This document shows, piece after piece, positions 1 through 6,892 of a DNA stretch of 7,186 nt. Under the pieces are notes generated by a model. The model saw only the letters and a program-made list of their open reading frames with translations. It did no database searches and was not told where the DNA came from. Position 1 is the stretch's first letter. Every line of letters starts with the position of its first letter. Both the position numbers and the translations under genes were made by a program. The DNA is from Marinilabiliales bacterium. Its GTDB lineage: Bacteria; Bacteroidota; Bacteroidia; Bacteroidales; BM523. Location: NCBI GenBank assembly GCA_002869425.1, contig PKSZ01000636.1, positions 1-7,186 of the forward strand. Reading direction: 5' to 3'.

Positions 1-394
1 ATACTCTTTTTAAGAAAACTTCAAAATTTTTATAGTCTTCTGTTGTTTTATCTCCTGTGAAGTTTTTATAAATTTCTTCCAGCGTTCTTCTGATGCACAA
101 GTTGTGCTTATAATTTTGATCGAAAGTAATATCTCTTCCAAACAATGCTGCCTGACTTAAATAATAAACCAGTTTTTTTTGTTGCAGGCTAAGTTCATCA
201 AAACCCGGAATCTGATATCGCATGATCTTTACGTCTCCAAATTGATCAACGACATAATTAAAATCCTTCGCGGTGGTATCCACAGCAAGCGTATCTTCAC
301 TTGTCTCTTCCTGTTTTGCAGTATTGCTACTCTCACAAGAAGTAATTGTCAGTATTGCCATAAGCACTAAACTTAAGATTACTAAATTCCTCAT
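1..394 (-). CDS. Dipeptidyl peptidase III (M49), lipoprotein, N-terminal part only
   Basis: The reading frame opens with ATG at 394-392 and is still open at the left edge, giving 131 residues of a protein that is normally about 650-700 residues in Bacteroides. Residues 1-19 are a hydrophobic signal peptide ending in the lipobox ITSC, so Cys20 should be lipidated and the enzyme anchored in an envelope membrane. After an acidic, Thr-rich linker (about 21-43), the segments YQIPGFDELS, KLVYYLSQAALFGRDI and IRRTLEEIY match my memory of the start of Bacteroides DPP III. Family members are zinc exopeptidases that release dipeptides from the N-terminus of short peptides. The zinc motifs (HExxGH or HExxxH, and EExxAD/ExxRAE) lie beyond the edge, so activity cannot be judged. 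A perfect -7 promoter element lies 40 bp upstream and a terminator hairpin separates it from the gene before it, so it appears to be its own transcription unit. The lipoprotein call is secure and the family call is strong. Confidence 0.85.
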   Translation of the reverse strand, partial: MRNLVILSLVLMAILTITSCESSNTAKQEETSEDTLAVDTTAKDFNYVVDQFGDVKIMRYQIPGFDELSLQQKKLVYYLSQAALFGRDITFDQNYKHNLCIRRTLEEIYKNFTGDKTTEDYKNFEVFLKRV

Positions 395-434
395 AAAAAG
401 CCCTTTAATAGATTACACATAGATTCATGTATTC

Positions 435-442
435 CAAATTTA
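435..442 (-). promoter_or_regulatory. Bacteroidota -7 promoter element for the dipeptidyl peptidase gene
   Basis: Read on the minus strand this is TAAATTTG, a full match to the Bacteroidota -7 consensus TAnnTTTG. It sits 40 bp upstream of the ATG at 394, which leaves a leader of roughly 30 nt. No convincing -33 TTTG/TTG is seen at the usual 19-21 bp spacing, so the assignment rests on the -7 box and its position in the gap after a terminator. Confidence 0.5.
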
Positions 443-487
443 GCAATTTGAAAAACCAATTCAGATGATTTATAACACTATTTGTTG

Positions 488-508
488 AAAAGGCTTAATA
501 AATAAGCC
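488..508 (-). terminator. Intrinsic terminator after the secreted-protein gene
   Basis: On the minus strand the sequence reads GGCTTA, a 5-nt loop TTTAT, then TAAGCC and TTTT. This is a 6-bp stem with a short U-tract, starting about 20 nt after the stop codon at 529-531. It is short and only half GC, so it is a modest terminator, but it is in the expected place between the operon end and the promoter of the next minus-strand gene. The remaining bases of the 134-bp gap (395-528) hold the promoter element at 435-442 and nothing else I recognise. Confidence 0.5.
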
Positions 509-528
509 AAAAGAAGTACAGAAATATT

Positions 529-1446
529 TTATTTTTTGTAAAACTGATCGCTACCTGAAGGTTCAGTAGAAGATTTTTTTTGAAGATCTTTATTCTTAAG
601 TATTACATCATCCTGAAACACCCAGTAAGAATTTTGCATTTTAAATGCATCATATGTACCATCTGGCCCATAAAACTGATAATTTCCTTTAAATGAATTT
701 TTAATGGGCGTAAGATGATCAAAAACAATAAGTTCTTCTTCCTCATCATAACGTAAAAGCATATTCACCTTGGAAGAATATTCAAAAACCAGTCGTTTAT
801 TTTTCCGATTGTTTTTCACAAAAATATTGTCGCCAAATTCAGGTTCACCGGACCTTTTAAAACTTAAAACATCAATAATTTTTTTCGTAGAAAACTGATC
901 ATTACCATCCCAGCCAAACAAGATATATCTTTTCTTTTTTCCATCAAAAGCAGGCATAATAAAATAGTACAATGCACCATACCAATTATCTGCAGCAAAC
1001 ACCTTGTCTTCAAAATTGCGAACTTCAACTTTACTATCTGTCAATCTGTAAACCTCAACATCTCCATTCCTTACTTTGTGCATTACAAATCCAAAGTAAG
1101 TGTAAGTTTTATCACTATATTGAAAATTCCAGTTTATTATCCTGACTTTCCCATCAGATGAGCACACATCTCCAACATGCTTAATATCAATAGAATAGTC
1201 ATATGATCCTTTGCATTGAAAAAACTCATACATCAATTCCTGAATCGAATCGCCCACCAATTCAAACTCCTGATCTGTACGAACATATCTAACTCCATCA
1301 AACTCATATGCATACTGAACCTTTTTTTGAATTTCATGAAGATATTGATTGAGCTTCACAGAATCTACTTCTTCTGAAAACACAAATTTTCCCGGGAAAA
1401 AAAACCCGGCAAACAATAAGGCTGTATAGAATTTATATTTCGTCAA
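529..1446 (-). CDS. Secreted protein of unknown function, TTG start
   Basis: I cannot assign a family with a known activity. The 305-residue product begins with a classic signal peptide (Lys3 and Lys5, a hydrophobic core at 7-18, then V-F-S before Glu25 as a signal peptidase I site), so it should be exported to the periplasm or beyond. There is no lipobox and no T9SS tail. The mature part is rich in aromatic and charged residues, consistent with a beta-sheet fold. Notable segments are SSDGKVRIINWN (96-107), NWYGALYYFIMP (154-165) and YILFGWDGND (174-183), which resemble blocks I recall from uncharacterised Bacteroidota proteins. The C-terminal 20 residues are polar and probably flexible. The start codon is TTG at 1446-1444: an in-frame TAG lies four codons upstream and the first in-frame ATG is at residue 72, which would delete the signal peptide. 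The gene overlaps the aminotransferase end by 14 bp, suggesting translational coupling in one operon. Confidence 0.8.
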   Translation of the reverse strand: MTKYKFYTALLFAGFFFPGKFVFSEEVDSVKLNQYLHEIQKKVQYAYEFDGVRYVRTDQEFELVGDSIQELMYEFFQCKGSYDYSIDIKHVGDVCSSDGKVRIINWNFQYSDKTYTYFGFVMHKVRNGDVEVYRLTDSKVEVRNFEDKVFAADNWYGALYYFIMPAFDGKKKRYILFGWDGNDQFSTKKIIDVLSFKRSGEPEFGDNIFVKNNRKNKRLVFEYSSKVNMLLRYDEEEELIVFDHLTPIKNSFKGNYQFYGPDGTYDAFKMQNSYWVFQDDVILKNKDLQKKSSTEPSGSDQFYKK

Positions 1447-2617
1447 GTGCGTTTGCTATAAGCTGTATTGCTGCTAGTAACTCTTCATCTGATATTATTA
1501 ACGGAGGATTGATGCTAAAACTTGTATTGTTAAACAAAAAATCTCCGGTAATAATACCCTTCTCAAGGATTTTACTCATTGCTTTCTGACAAAGTTGCTC
1601 ATCTCCCAGATCAACTGACAACAACAAGCCCTTGCCCCGTATTTCTTTAATTTTTCTGTGAAGCAGATTCTCCCTGACAATTTTTTCTCCATGCAATGCT
1701 CTATCAAACAACTTTTCACTTTTGATAACATTCAAAGAGGCATTTCCGGCAGCACAACTTACAGGATGACCACCAAAAGTTGTAATGTGGCCCAACACAG
1801 GATTGTTTTTAAATGAATCCATAATTTGCCGGGGAGCAACAAAAGCACCAATAGGCATACCTCCTCCCATTCCTTTGGCCAATAACATAATATCGGGAAC
1901 AACTCCAAAATGCTCAAATGCAAAAAGTTTCCCTGTTCTGCCAAATCCAGTCTGAACTTCATCAAAAATCAGCAATGCTCCTACTTCATCACATTTCTCC
2001 CTCAAACGAAGCAAATAATTGTCTTCGGGCAAATAAATACCCGATTCTGCTTGTATAGGTTCAACTATAACTGCTGCTGTTTCTGCATCAATTAATTCAA
2101 GCAAATTGTTATTGTTATATTCCAAAAATTCAACTGCTGGCATCAATGGACGAAATGGTCTTTTAAAATATTCATCTCCCAATATTGAAAGTGCTCCTAT
2201 TGTGCTACCATGATATGCATTTTTGTGACCAACAATTTTAGGCTTTCCAGTATATCTTTTAGCTAATTTCAATGCACCTTCGGTTGCTTCACTACCACTG
2301 TTTACATAGAAAACACTATTTAAACTTTCGGGTAAGCTGTTGCATATATTCTGCGCAAAAACAACCTGAGGACTTTGAATATATTCTCCATACACCATCA
2401 GGTGCATATACTTTCCAAGTTGATCATTAACAGCCTCCAAAACTTTAGGATGCCTGTGTCCTACATTACTGACTGAAATTCCGGCTAATAAATCAATATA
2501 TTGCTTCCCATCAGGGGTATACATAAAAATACCCTCAGCCCTCTCTATCTCTAATTGAAGAGGGACATCTGATGTTTGTGCAATATGTTTAAAAAACAAT
2601 TGCCTGTGTGATATCAT
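1433..2617 (-). CDS. Class III PLP-dependent aminotransferase (acetylornithine/ornithine/GABA type)
   Basis: This 394-residue protein is full length for fold-type I, class III aminotransferases, which move an amino group between an omega- or alpha-amino donor and a 2-oxo acid using pyridoxal phosphate in the cytoplasm. Visible landmarks are the cofactor phosphate-binding turn SGSEATEG (107-114), the ring-stacking region AYHGST (134-139), the catalytic-site block LIFDEVQTGFGRTG with Asp219 and Gln222, the Schiff-base lysine Lys248 in LLAKGMGGGMPIG, and HITTFGGHPVSCAAG (277-291), whose threonine contacts the PLP phosphate from the other subunit. All key residues are intact. The substrate is not readable from sequence: databases usually label such proteins 'aspartate aminotransferase family', and acetylornithine, ornithine or 4-aminobutyrate are all possible. 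No arginine-biosynthesis genes flank it, which weakens an argD assignment. The ATG lies 12 bp after the response-regulator stop, so the two are probably co-transcribed. The downstream gene starts inside its last codons. Confidence 0.92.
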   Translation of the reverse strand: MISHRQLFFKHIAQTSDVPLQLEIERAEGIFMYTPDGKQYIDLLAGISVSNVGHRHPKVLEAVNDQLGKYMHLMVYGEYIQSPQVVFAQNICNSLPESLNSVFYVNSGSEATEGALKLAKRYTGKPKIVGHKNAYHGSTIGALSILGDEYFKRPFRPLMPAVEFLEYNNNNLLELIDAETAAVIVEPIQAESGIYLPEDNYLLRLREKCDEVGALLIFDEVQTGFGRTGKLFAFEHFGVVPDIMLLAKGMGGGMPIGAFVAPRQIMDSFKNNPVLGHITTFGGHPVSCAAGNASLNVIKSEKLFDRALHGEKIVRENLLHRKIKEIRGKGLLLSVDLGDEQLCQKAMSKILEKGIITGDFLFNNTSFSINPPLIISDEELLAAIQLIANALDEI

Positions 2618-2629
2618 TTAATTTTGGGT

Positions 2630-3337
2630 TTACTTCACCATCAAATTGAGTTCATCCATCAGTTTATCTTTGTATGATTTACCGATTGGAATAACTTTTT
2701 TACCTTCATCCACGTTCATAATTATGGTGTTATCCTCAATAACATTGATCCTATTCACATTCACAATGTATGAACGATGAACCCGTTTAAATTTACTTGT
2801 AGGAAGTTTTTTCTCAATGGATTTCATCGTGAAATGAATTGTATACTTTTCGGAATATGTACTTATGATTACATAATTCTCCAGTGCCTCAATCCATAAA
2901 ATATCATCGTACTTAAGACGAACAAGAGAAGAACTACGTTTGATGAAGATTTCATCTTTGGTATCGCTAACCAATTTCCGTTCATTATTCCTACTAAGTG
3001 CTTTATCAATTGCCTTATAGAACCGTGCATAAGTAACAGGCTTTAAAAGATAATCGTCCACATCATACTCAAAAGCATCCAGTGCATACTTTTCTTTAGC
3101 GGAAATAATAATAATCTGTGGATAATCTTTTACATTATCCAAAAATTCAAGACCGGACATTTCAGGCATTTCAATATCCAGAAATATCAAATCTATCTCT
3201 TCTTTTAACTTAAATGCATTGATTGCCTCGATTGCATTGGAGTAGGAAGCCAATAAATTAAGGGCTTCAGTCTTGCTCACATACTCCTCGATCACTTTCC
3301 TTGACAACCTGTCATCATCAATAATTATACAGTTCAT
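2630..3337 (-). CDS. LytTR-family response regulator (REC plus LytTR)
   Basis: This 235-residue two-domain transcription regulator has the standard LytTR/AlgR layout. The receiver domain (about 1-115) carries the acidic cluster Asp7-Asp8-Asp9, the phosphoacceptor Asp54 in FLDIEMPEMSG, Ser79 in IIIISAKEKYA and the conserved lysine-proline Lys99-Pro100. The LytTR DNA-binding domain (about 128-232) shows IFIKRSSSLVRL, DDILWIEALENYV, FKRVHRSYIVN and IPIGKSYKDKL, all typical of the family. Phosphorylation at Asp54 by a histidine kinase, usually a membrane 5TM or 7TM-LytS type in Bacteroidota, would control DNA binding, but no kinase gene lies beside it here. It is the first gene of a probable three-gene minus-strand unit and is divergent from the protease. 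An AGGA ribosome-binding sequence (3342-3345) precedes the ATG by 4 nt and a perfect -7 promoter element is at 3374-3381. The targets are unknown. Confidence 0.95.
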   Translation of the reverse strand: MNCIIIDDDRLSRKVIEEYVSKTEALNLLASYSNAIEAINAFKLKEEIDLIFLDIEMPEMSGLEFLDNVKDYPQIIIISAKEKYALDAFEYDVDDYLLKPVTYARFYKAIDKALSRNNERKLVSDTKDEIFIKRSSSLVRLKYDDILWIEALENYVIISTYSEKYTIHFTMKSIEKKLPTSKFKRVHRSYIVNVNRINVIEDNTIIMNVDEGKKVIPIGKSYKDKLMDELNLMVK

Positions 3338-3373
3338 AAAGTCCTATTTACTTAATTAAGCTTGCTCTTTCAT

Positions 3374-3381
3374 CAAACATA
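3374..3381 (-). promoter_or_regulatory. Bacteroidota -7 promoter element for the regulator-aminotransferase unit
   Basis: On the minus strand this reads TATGTTTG, a full match to TAnnTTTG. It lies 36 bp upstream of the response-regulator ATG, predicting a leader of about 30 nt that contains the AGGA ribosome-binding sequence. A TTTG further upstream is too close (13 bp) to be a normal -33 box, so the -33 element is weak or absent, as would suit an activator-dependent or autoregulated promoter. Confidence 0.55.
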
Positions 3382-3416
3382 CTACAATATTTATCAAAAA
3401 TTCTGTTAATTGAAAA

Positions 3417-3432
3417 TTTTTTCATGAAAAAA
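3417..3432. repeat. 16-bp perfect palindrome in the divergent intergenic region
   Basis: Six T, then CATG, then six A form a perfect inverted repeat midway between the two divergent genes. It could be an operator for a dimeric regulator, a bend point from its A-tracts, or chance in an AT-rich spacer. It contains the ATG at 3424 that begins the longest protease reading frame, which I reject as the true start. The rest of the spacer (3338-3504) holds only the candidate promoter elements listed separately. Confidence 0.5.
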
Positions 3433-3439
3433 AACAGTC

Positions 3440-3447
3440 TACTTTTC
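3440..3447 (+). promoter_or_regulatory. Possible -7 promoter element for the protease gene
   Basis: TACTTTTC differs from the TAnnTTTG consensus only at the last base. It is 57 bp upstream of the preferred protease ATG at 3505, giving a leader near 50 nt. No -33 element is seen at proper spacing, and a second, weaker candidate TATATTGC is at 3471-3478. This is a low-confidence call. Confidence 0.25.
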
Positions 3448-3504
3448 AGCAGTAAGCCATCAAAATATTGTATATTGCCACTAGAGTCAGAAAAGCAGCA
3501 AGGC

Positions 3505-6225
3505 ATGAACAACAAAAAAACAATCTTATTATTCCTGATGCTCATTCAATCCTTAATAATTATTGCACAGGATGTTGTTCCAAAAACAATTATTATCAAA
3601 CTTAAAGATCCTAATAAATCTATAAGTTCCAACGAAAAACTATCTGAAATACTCACCAAAATTGATATTAAATCAACAAAACAGCTCTTTCCAGGAGCCA
3701 AATTTGATAAAAACGCTGAAAGGCAAATCGACATCAGAAATATCTACGAGATACAATACGATGCAAATATCGAAGCTATTAAAGCGACTAAATTGTTTAA
3801 AAAGCTTGACAACATAGAATATGCTGAGCCTAAATATATTCAACATCTTTTTTATGAACCTGATGATCCTCTGAACACGAATAAATATTGTCTGACAAAT
3901 ATTAAAGCTTATGAAGCATGGGACATTTGGCAGGGAGATACAAATACAGTTATTGGAATTACAGATACAGGAACTGATATTGATCATGAAGATCTGATGG
4001 ATAATGTTGCATATAATTATGGAGACCCTTTCCCTTATGATAATGAAGACAATGACAACGATGGCTTTATTGATAACTTTATTGGTTGGGATCTAGGAGA
4101 AGATGACAATATTCCACAGTGGGAATCCAATGAACATGGAGTGTATGTTTCAGGGCTGGCGGCAGCAACAACAGATAATGGAATTGGTGTTTCCGGCAGT
4201 GGTTTTAAATGTCGATTTCTACCAGTTAAAATTTCCAACTCACAAGGAATTTTAACACACTCTTATGAAGGTGTTATTTATGCTGCTGATCATGGATGCA
4301 AAATAATAAACTGTAGCTGGGGCAGTAATATCTACAGCGACTATGGTAAAGATATTATAGACTATGTTACCATTAACAGAGGCTGCCTTGTAATTGCATC
4401 GGCTGGAAACGATAACGATGATGCACTATTCTACCCAGCTTCTTACGAAGGTGTTTTAAGTATTGGAGGTACTGATATTAACGATTTCAAATGGGCAGAA
4501 AATGCAGGAAAAGGCTCCAACTATGGTTTTAAAATTGATGTTTGTGCTCCTTCATTTCAAAACTTCTCAACAGTTAATAATGGCTATATGACAGGAGGTG
4601 GCGGAACATCATTTTCGGCTCCTATTACAGCTGGGGCCACTGCATTGGTCTATAGTTATTTTGACACTTTGTCGCCTTTACAAGCAGCAGAACAAATTAG
4701 AGTTACCTGCGATGTAATAGATACGATAGCTGAGAACCAGGCATATGCAGGGCTTCTTGGGAAAGGAAGAATAAATATGTATCGCGCCTTAACCGAAACG
4801 GATCATATTTCCATTAGATTTGAGAATGTTTTACTAACAGACTATGAAGATGATAAATTTTACCCGGGTGATACTGTTTATATATCGGGCAATTTTGTTA
4901 ATTACCTAATCCCGGCAAATAATGTACTTGTAAGTTTAAGTTGTAACAATCCAAATGTTGAAATTATTGACAATCAATTATCCATTCCATCAATACAAAC
5001 GATGGAAAAGATTCATTATAATGATATTTTTTCCGTTAGAATAAAAAACACCATTGGGATTGATGAAAAAATAGGCATAAAACTCAATTACATCGCCACT
5101 GACTACAATGATTTTGAGTATGTTGTAATTGAAGCCAATAACAGCATTGTGGATGTATCATACAATGATATCACCAGTTCCATTACTTCCAAAGGCCGAT
5201 TTGGTTTTCTTGATTTTGATCAAACAAAGGGAATTGGACTAAGCTACAAACTTTCTGATAACTTACTGTTTGATGGTGGATTGATTATTGGCAATACCAA
5301 TTCTAATATCTCCGACTGCTTTAGAAGAGATCAACATTTTACACCACTTACAGTGCCAAGTATAGACTCGATCACAACTGAAGCAGATTATATTGTAAAA
5401 AGCTCATTTGTTGAGTATAATTTCAATTTTACAATTCTGCAGGAAACAATGATCTTCAGCGACAGTATGAATAGTAATTATTTAATGGTGAAATACCAGA
5501 TGATAAATAATGGACAGTCGTCTGCCGAGAATTTTTATGCTGGTCTTCTTTACGACTGGGACATTATCAATCCGATGGAAAATCACACATTTTTCGATAC
5601 TGCCTTGATTACTTCCTACTCATATGACAGTGAGCACGCCTATTCTGCTGGGTTGCAACTTCTATCTGAGACGAATTACAACCACTATGCATTTGACAAT
5701 GAAGAAGGTGGGGGTGATGGAATAGATATCAGCAATGGATTTTATCCATACCATGCATCTCTGGCATTTACAAACACAAGAAATGAAGCCGGCACAAGCG
5801 GATCAGGAACTGATATCGTAGATTTACTCGTTTCGGGACCACATACTGTGGCAGTAAATGACACACTTGAATTGTATTTTGCAATACTGGTTGCTGACAA
5901 CCTGGTTGAACTGGAAGAAACAGCAAGAAAGGCCAAAGATAAATACCAGGCATTAATGCATCCTGATGTAATTTTTGAGAAAAAAGATCATGCACTACAG
6001 GTAAGCCCGAACCCTGCCAACGAAATATTACAAATTAATTTTGGGAACAAAACAAGTTCATCTGTAGAGCTAAGAAACATTCAAGGACAATTGGTATACC
6101 AGACAACTGCATCCAATAAAAAAGAACTTAGCATATCAACTAAGAACTTAATAGAAGGTATATACATATTAAATGTAGTAAATGGCAATACAAGAATAAG
6201 CAGAAAAATAGTAATTGCCCATTAG
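3505..6225 (+). CDS. Subtilisin-like serine protease (S8) with T9SS sorting domain
   Basis: From ATG 3505 the product is 906 residues. Residues 1-22 are a signal peptide ending in IIIAQ, a common Bacteroidota form. Residues 23-115 look like a propeptide that would keep the enzyme inactive during export. The peptidase domain spans about 125-432 and has the full triad: Asp154 in GITDTGTDIDHEDL, His211 in NEHGVYVSGLAAA, Ser369 in GGGGTSFSAP, plus the oxyanion Asn302 in ASAGNDND. The histidine block departs from the usual HGTHVAG. An Asp-rich insert at 178-201 (DNEDNDNDGFID and following) looks like a calcium-binding loop of the kind seen in secreted Bacteroidota subtilases. Residues about 435-545 read as an Ig-like beta domain and 555-805 as a further beta-rich module with SNISDCFRRDQ. 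Residues 830-906 are a T9SS C-terminal sorting domain (VSPNPANE, ELRNIQGQLVY, LIEGIYILNV, RKIVIAH). The protein should be exported by Sec, then moved through the outer membrane by T9SS and released or attached to the surface. An upstream ATG at 3424 would bury the signal peptide. Confidence 0.93.
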   Translation: MNNKKTILLFLMLIQSLIIIAQDVVPKTIIIKLKDPNKSISSNEKLSEILTKIDIKSTKQLFPGAKFDKNAERQIDIRNIYEIQYDANIEAIKATKLFKKLDNIEYAEPKYIQHLFYEPDDPLNTNKYCLTNIKAYEAWDIWQGDTNTVIGITDTGTDIDHEDLMDNVAYNYGDPFPYDNEDNDNDGFIDNFIGWDLGEDDNIPQWESNEHGVYVSGLAAATTDNGIGVSGSGFKCRFLPVKISNSQGILTHSYEGVIYAADHGCKIINCSWGSNIYSDYGKDIIDYVTINRGCLVIASAGNDNDDALFYPASYEGVLSIGGTDINDFKWAENAGKGSNYGFKIDVCAPSFQNFSTVNNGYMTGGGGTSFSAPITAGATALVYSYFDTLSPLQAAEQIRVTCDVIDTIAENQAYAGLLGKGRINMYRALTETDHISIRFENVLLTDYEDDKFYPGDTVYISGNFVNYLIPANNVLVSLSCNNPNVEIIDNQLSIPSIQTMEKIHYNDIFSVRIKNTIGIDEKIGIKLNYIATDYNDFEYVVIEANNSIVDVSYNDITSSITSKGRFGFLDFDQTKGIGLSYKLSDNLLFDGGLIIGNTNSNISDCFRRDQHFTPLTVPSIDSITTEADYIVKSSFVEYNFNFTILQETMIFSDSMNSNYLMVKYQMINNGQSSAENFYAGLLYDWDIINPMENHTFFDTALITSYSYDSEHAYSAGLQLLSETNYNHYAFDNEEGGGDGIDISNGFYPYHASLAFTNTRNEAGTSGSGTDIVDLLVSGPHTVAVNDTLELYFAILVADNLVELEETARKAKDKYQALMHPDVIFEKKDHALQVSPNPANEILQINFGNKTSSSVELRNIQGQLVYQTTASNKKELSISTKNLIEGIYILNVVNGNTRISRKIVIAH

Positions 6226-6229
6226 AATT

Positions 6230-6892
6230 CTATCCCGGAAATTTCTCCATAATTTTTCCTGAACTCTTAATGGATTTCAACAACCATTCAAATAGTAATT
6301 CATCCTTTTCCTGTTCAGTTAACTCCCAGCTCAAAGAACTTTTTCTTAACTTGTTTGTCAGCTCTCTCATTATTAAAGCTGCCGAAACAGATATATTGAA
6401 ACTTTCTGTGAAACCATACATTGGAATTTTTAGGTATTCATCAGCATTTTCAATAGCCAAATCGGATAATCCACGTAATTCTGTGCCAAACAAAAGAGCA
6501 ACTTTTCCTTTGGAAATATCAAAATCATCCAGTGTAACATCATTTGTATGAGGAGTTGTTGCAACAATACGATACCCATCATTTTTCAACTTCTGGATTG
6601 TAGACACAGTATTGTTTTCCTGCGAATTATACTTATTTAATGATAACCATTTGGATGAACCCAGTGCAACATCAGGATTTACTTTATACTCATTACTATT
6701 TTCAATTACATGTATATCCTGAATACCAAAACAATCACTTGATCTTAATACAGCACTTGCATTTTGCGACTGATAAATATCTTCAAGGACAATAGTAATA
6801 TAGCGAGTTCTGAGACTTAGAACTTTTCTAAATAAGCCCACCCTGTCTTCCAGGGCAAACTCTTTGAGATATTCTATTTTATTTTTCAGCAT
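6230..6892 (-). CDS. trmH: tRNA/rRNA 2'-O-ribose methyltransferase, TrmH (SpoU) family
   Basis: The 220-residue product is close to the length of TrmH, which methylates the 2'-OH of G18 in the tRNA D-loop using S-adenosylmethionine. The three SPOUT-knot motifs are present: motif 1 QNASAVLRSSDCFG with Asn44 and the catalytic-type Arg50, motif 2 ALLFGTELRGLSD with Glu138, and motif 3 IPMYGFTESFNISVSAAL with Asn166. The middle section GSSKWLSLNKYNS and the spacing resemble E. coli TrmH more than the shorter TrmL or the RlmB type with an added N-terminal domain. A different 2'-O target within SpoU remains possible. I start it at ATG 6892-6890, since MLKNKIEYLKEF resembles the expected family N-terminus. 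A GTG five codons upstream lies inside the terminator hairpin of the preceding gene and is unlikely to be used. Its stop is 4 bp from the protease stop on the other strand, so the two genes converge with no terminator between them. Confidence 0.88.
   Translation of the reverse strand: MLKNKIEYLKEFALEDRVGLFRKVLSLRTRYITIVLEDIYQSQNASAVLRSSDCFGIQDIHVIENSNEYKVNPDVALGSSKWLSLNKYNSQENNTVSTIQKLKNDGYRIVATTPHTNDVTLDDFDISKGKVALLFGTELRGLSDLAIENADEYLKIPMYGFTESFNISVSAALIMRELTNKLRKSSLSWELTEQEKDELLFEWLLKSIKSSGKIMEKFPG

Noticed and set aside
179..370. 63-codon plus-strand open frame
   Set aside because: It is antisense to the dipeptidyl peptidase gene, has no recognisable domain and lacks a plausible promoter.
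1759..2095. Short open frames on both strands inside the aminotransferase gene
   Set aside because: The aminotransferase frame is intact and has all family motifs. These are by-products of AT-rich coding sequence.
3402..3410. TCTGTTAAT as a LytTR binding half-site
   Set aside because: It fits the general half-site at 8 of 9 positions, but no second copy occurs at the required 12-13 bp spacing on either side.
3424..3504. ATG at 3424 as the start of the S8 protease (27 more residues)
   Set aside because: It would place 27 polar residues ahead of a complete signal peptide that begins at the ATG at 3505, and it lies inside a palindrome in the promoter region.
3348..4238. Minus-strand open frames across the intergenic region and the start of the protease gene
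   Set aside because: They lie opposite the protease signal peptide, propeptide and catalytic domain, have low-complexity translations and no independent evidence.
5742..5995. Two overlapping minus-strand open frames opposite the end of the protease gene
   Set aside because: They are shadows of the real protease frame, overlap each other in different frames and show no domain.
6270..6551. 93-codon plus-strand open frame opposite trmH
   Set aside because: The opposite strand encodes all three SPOUT motifs, so this frame is a shadow.
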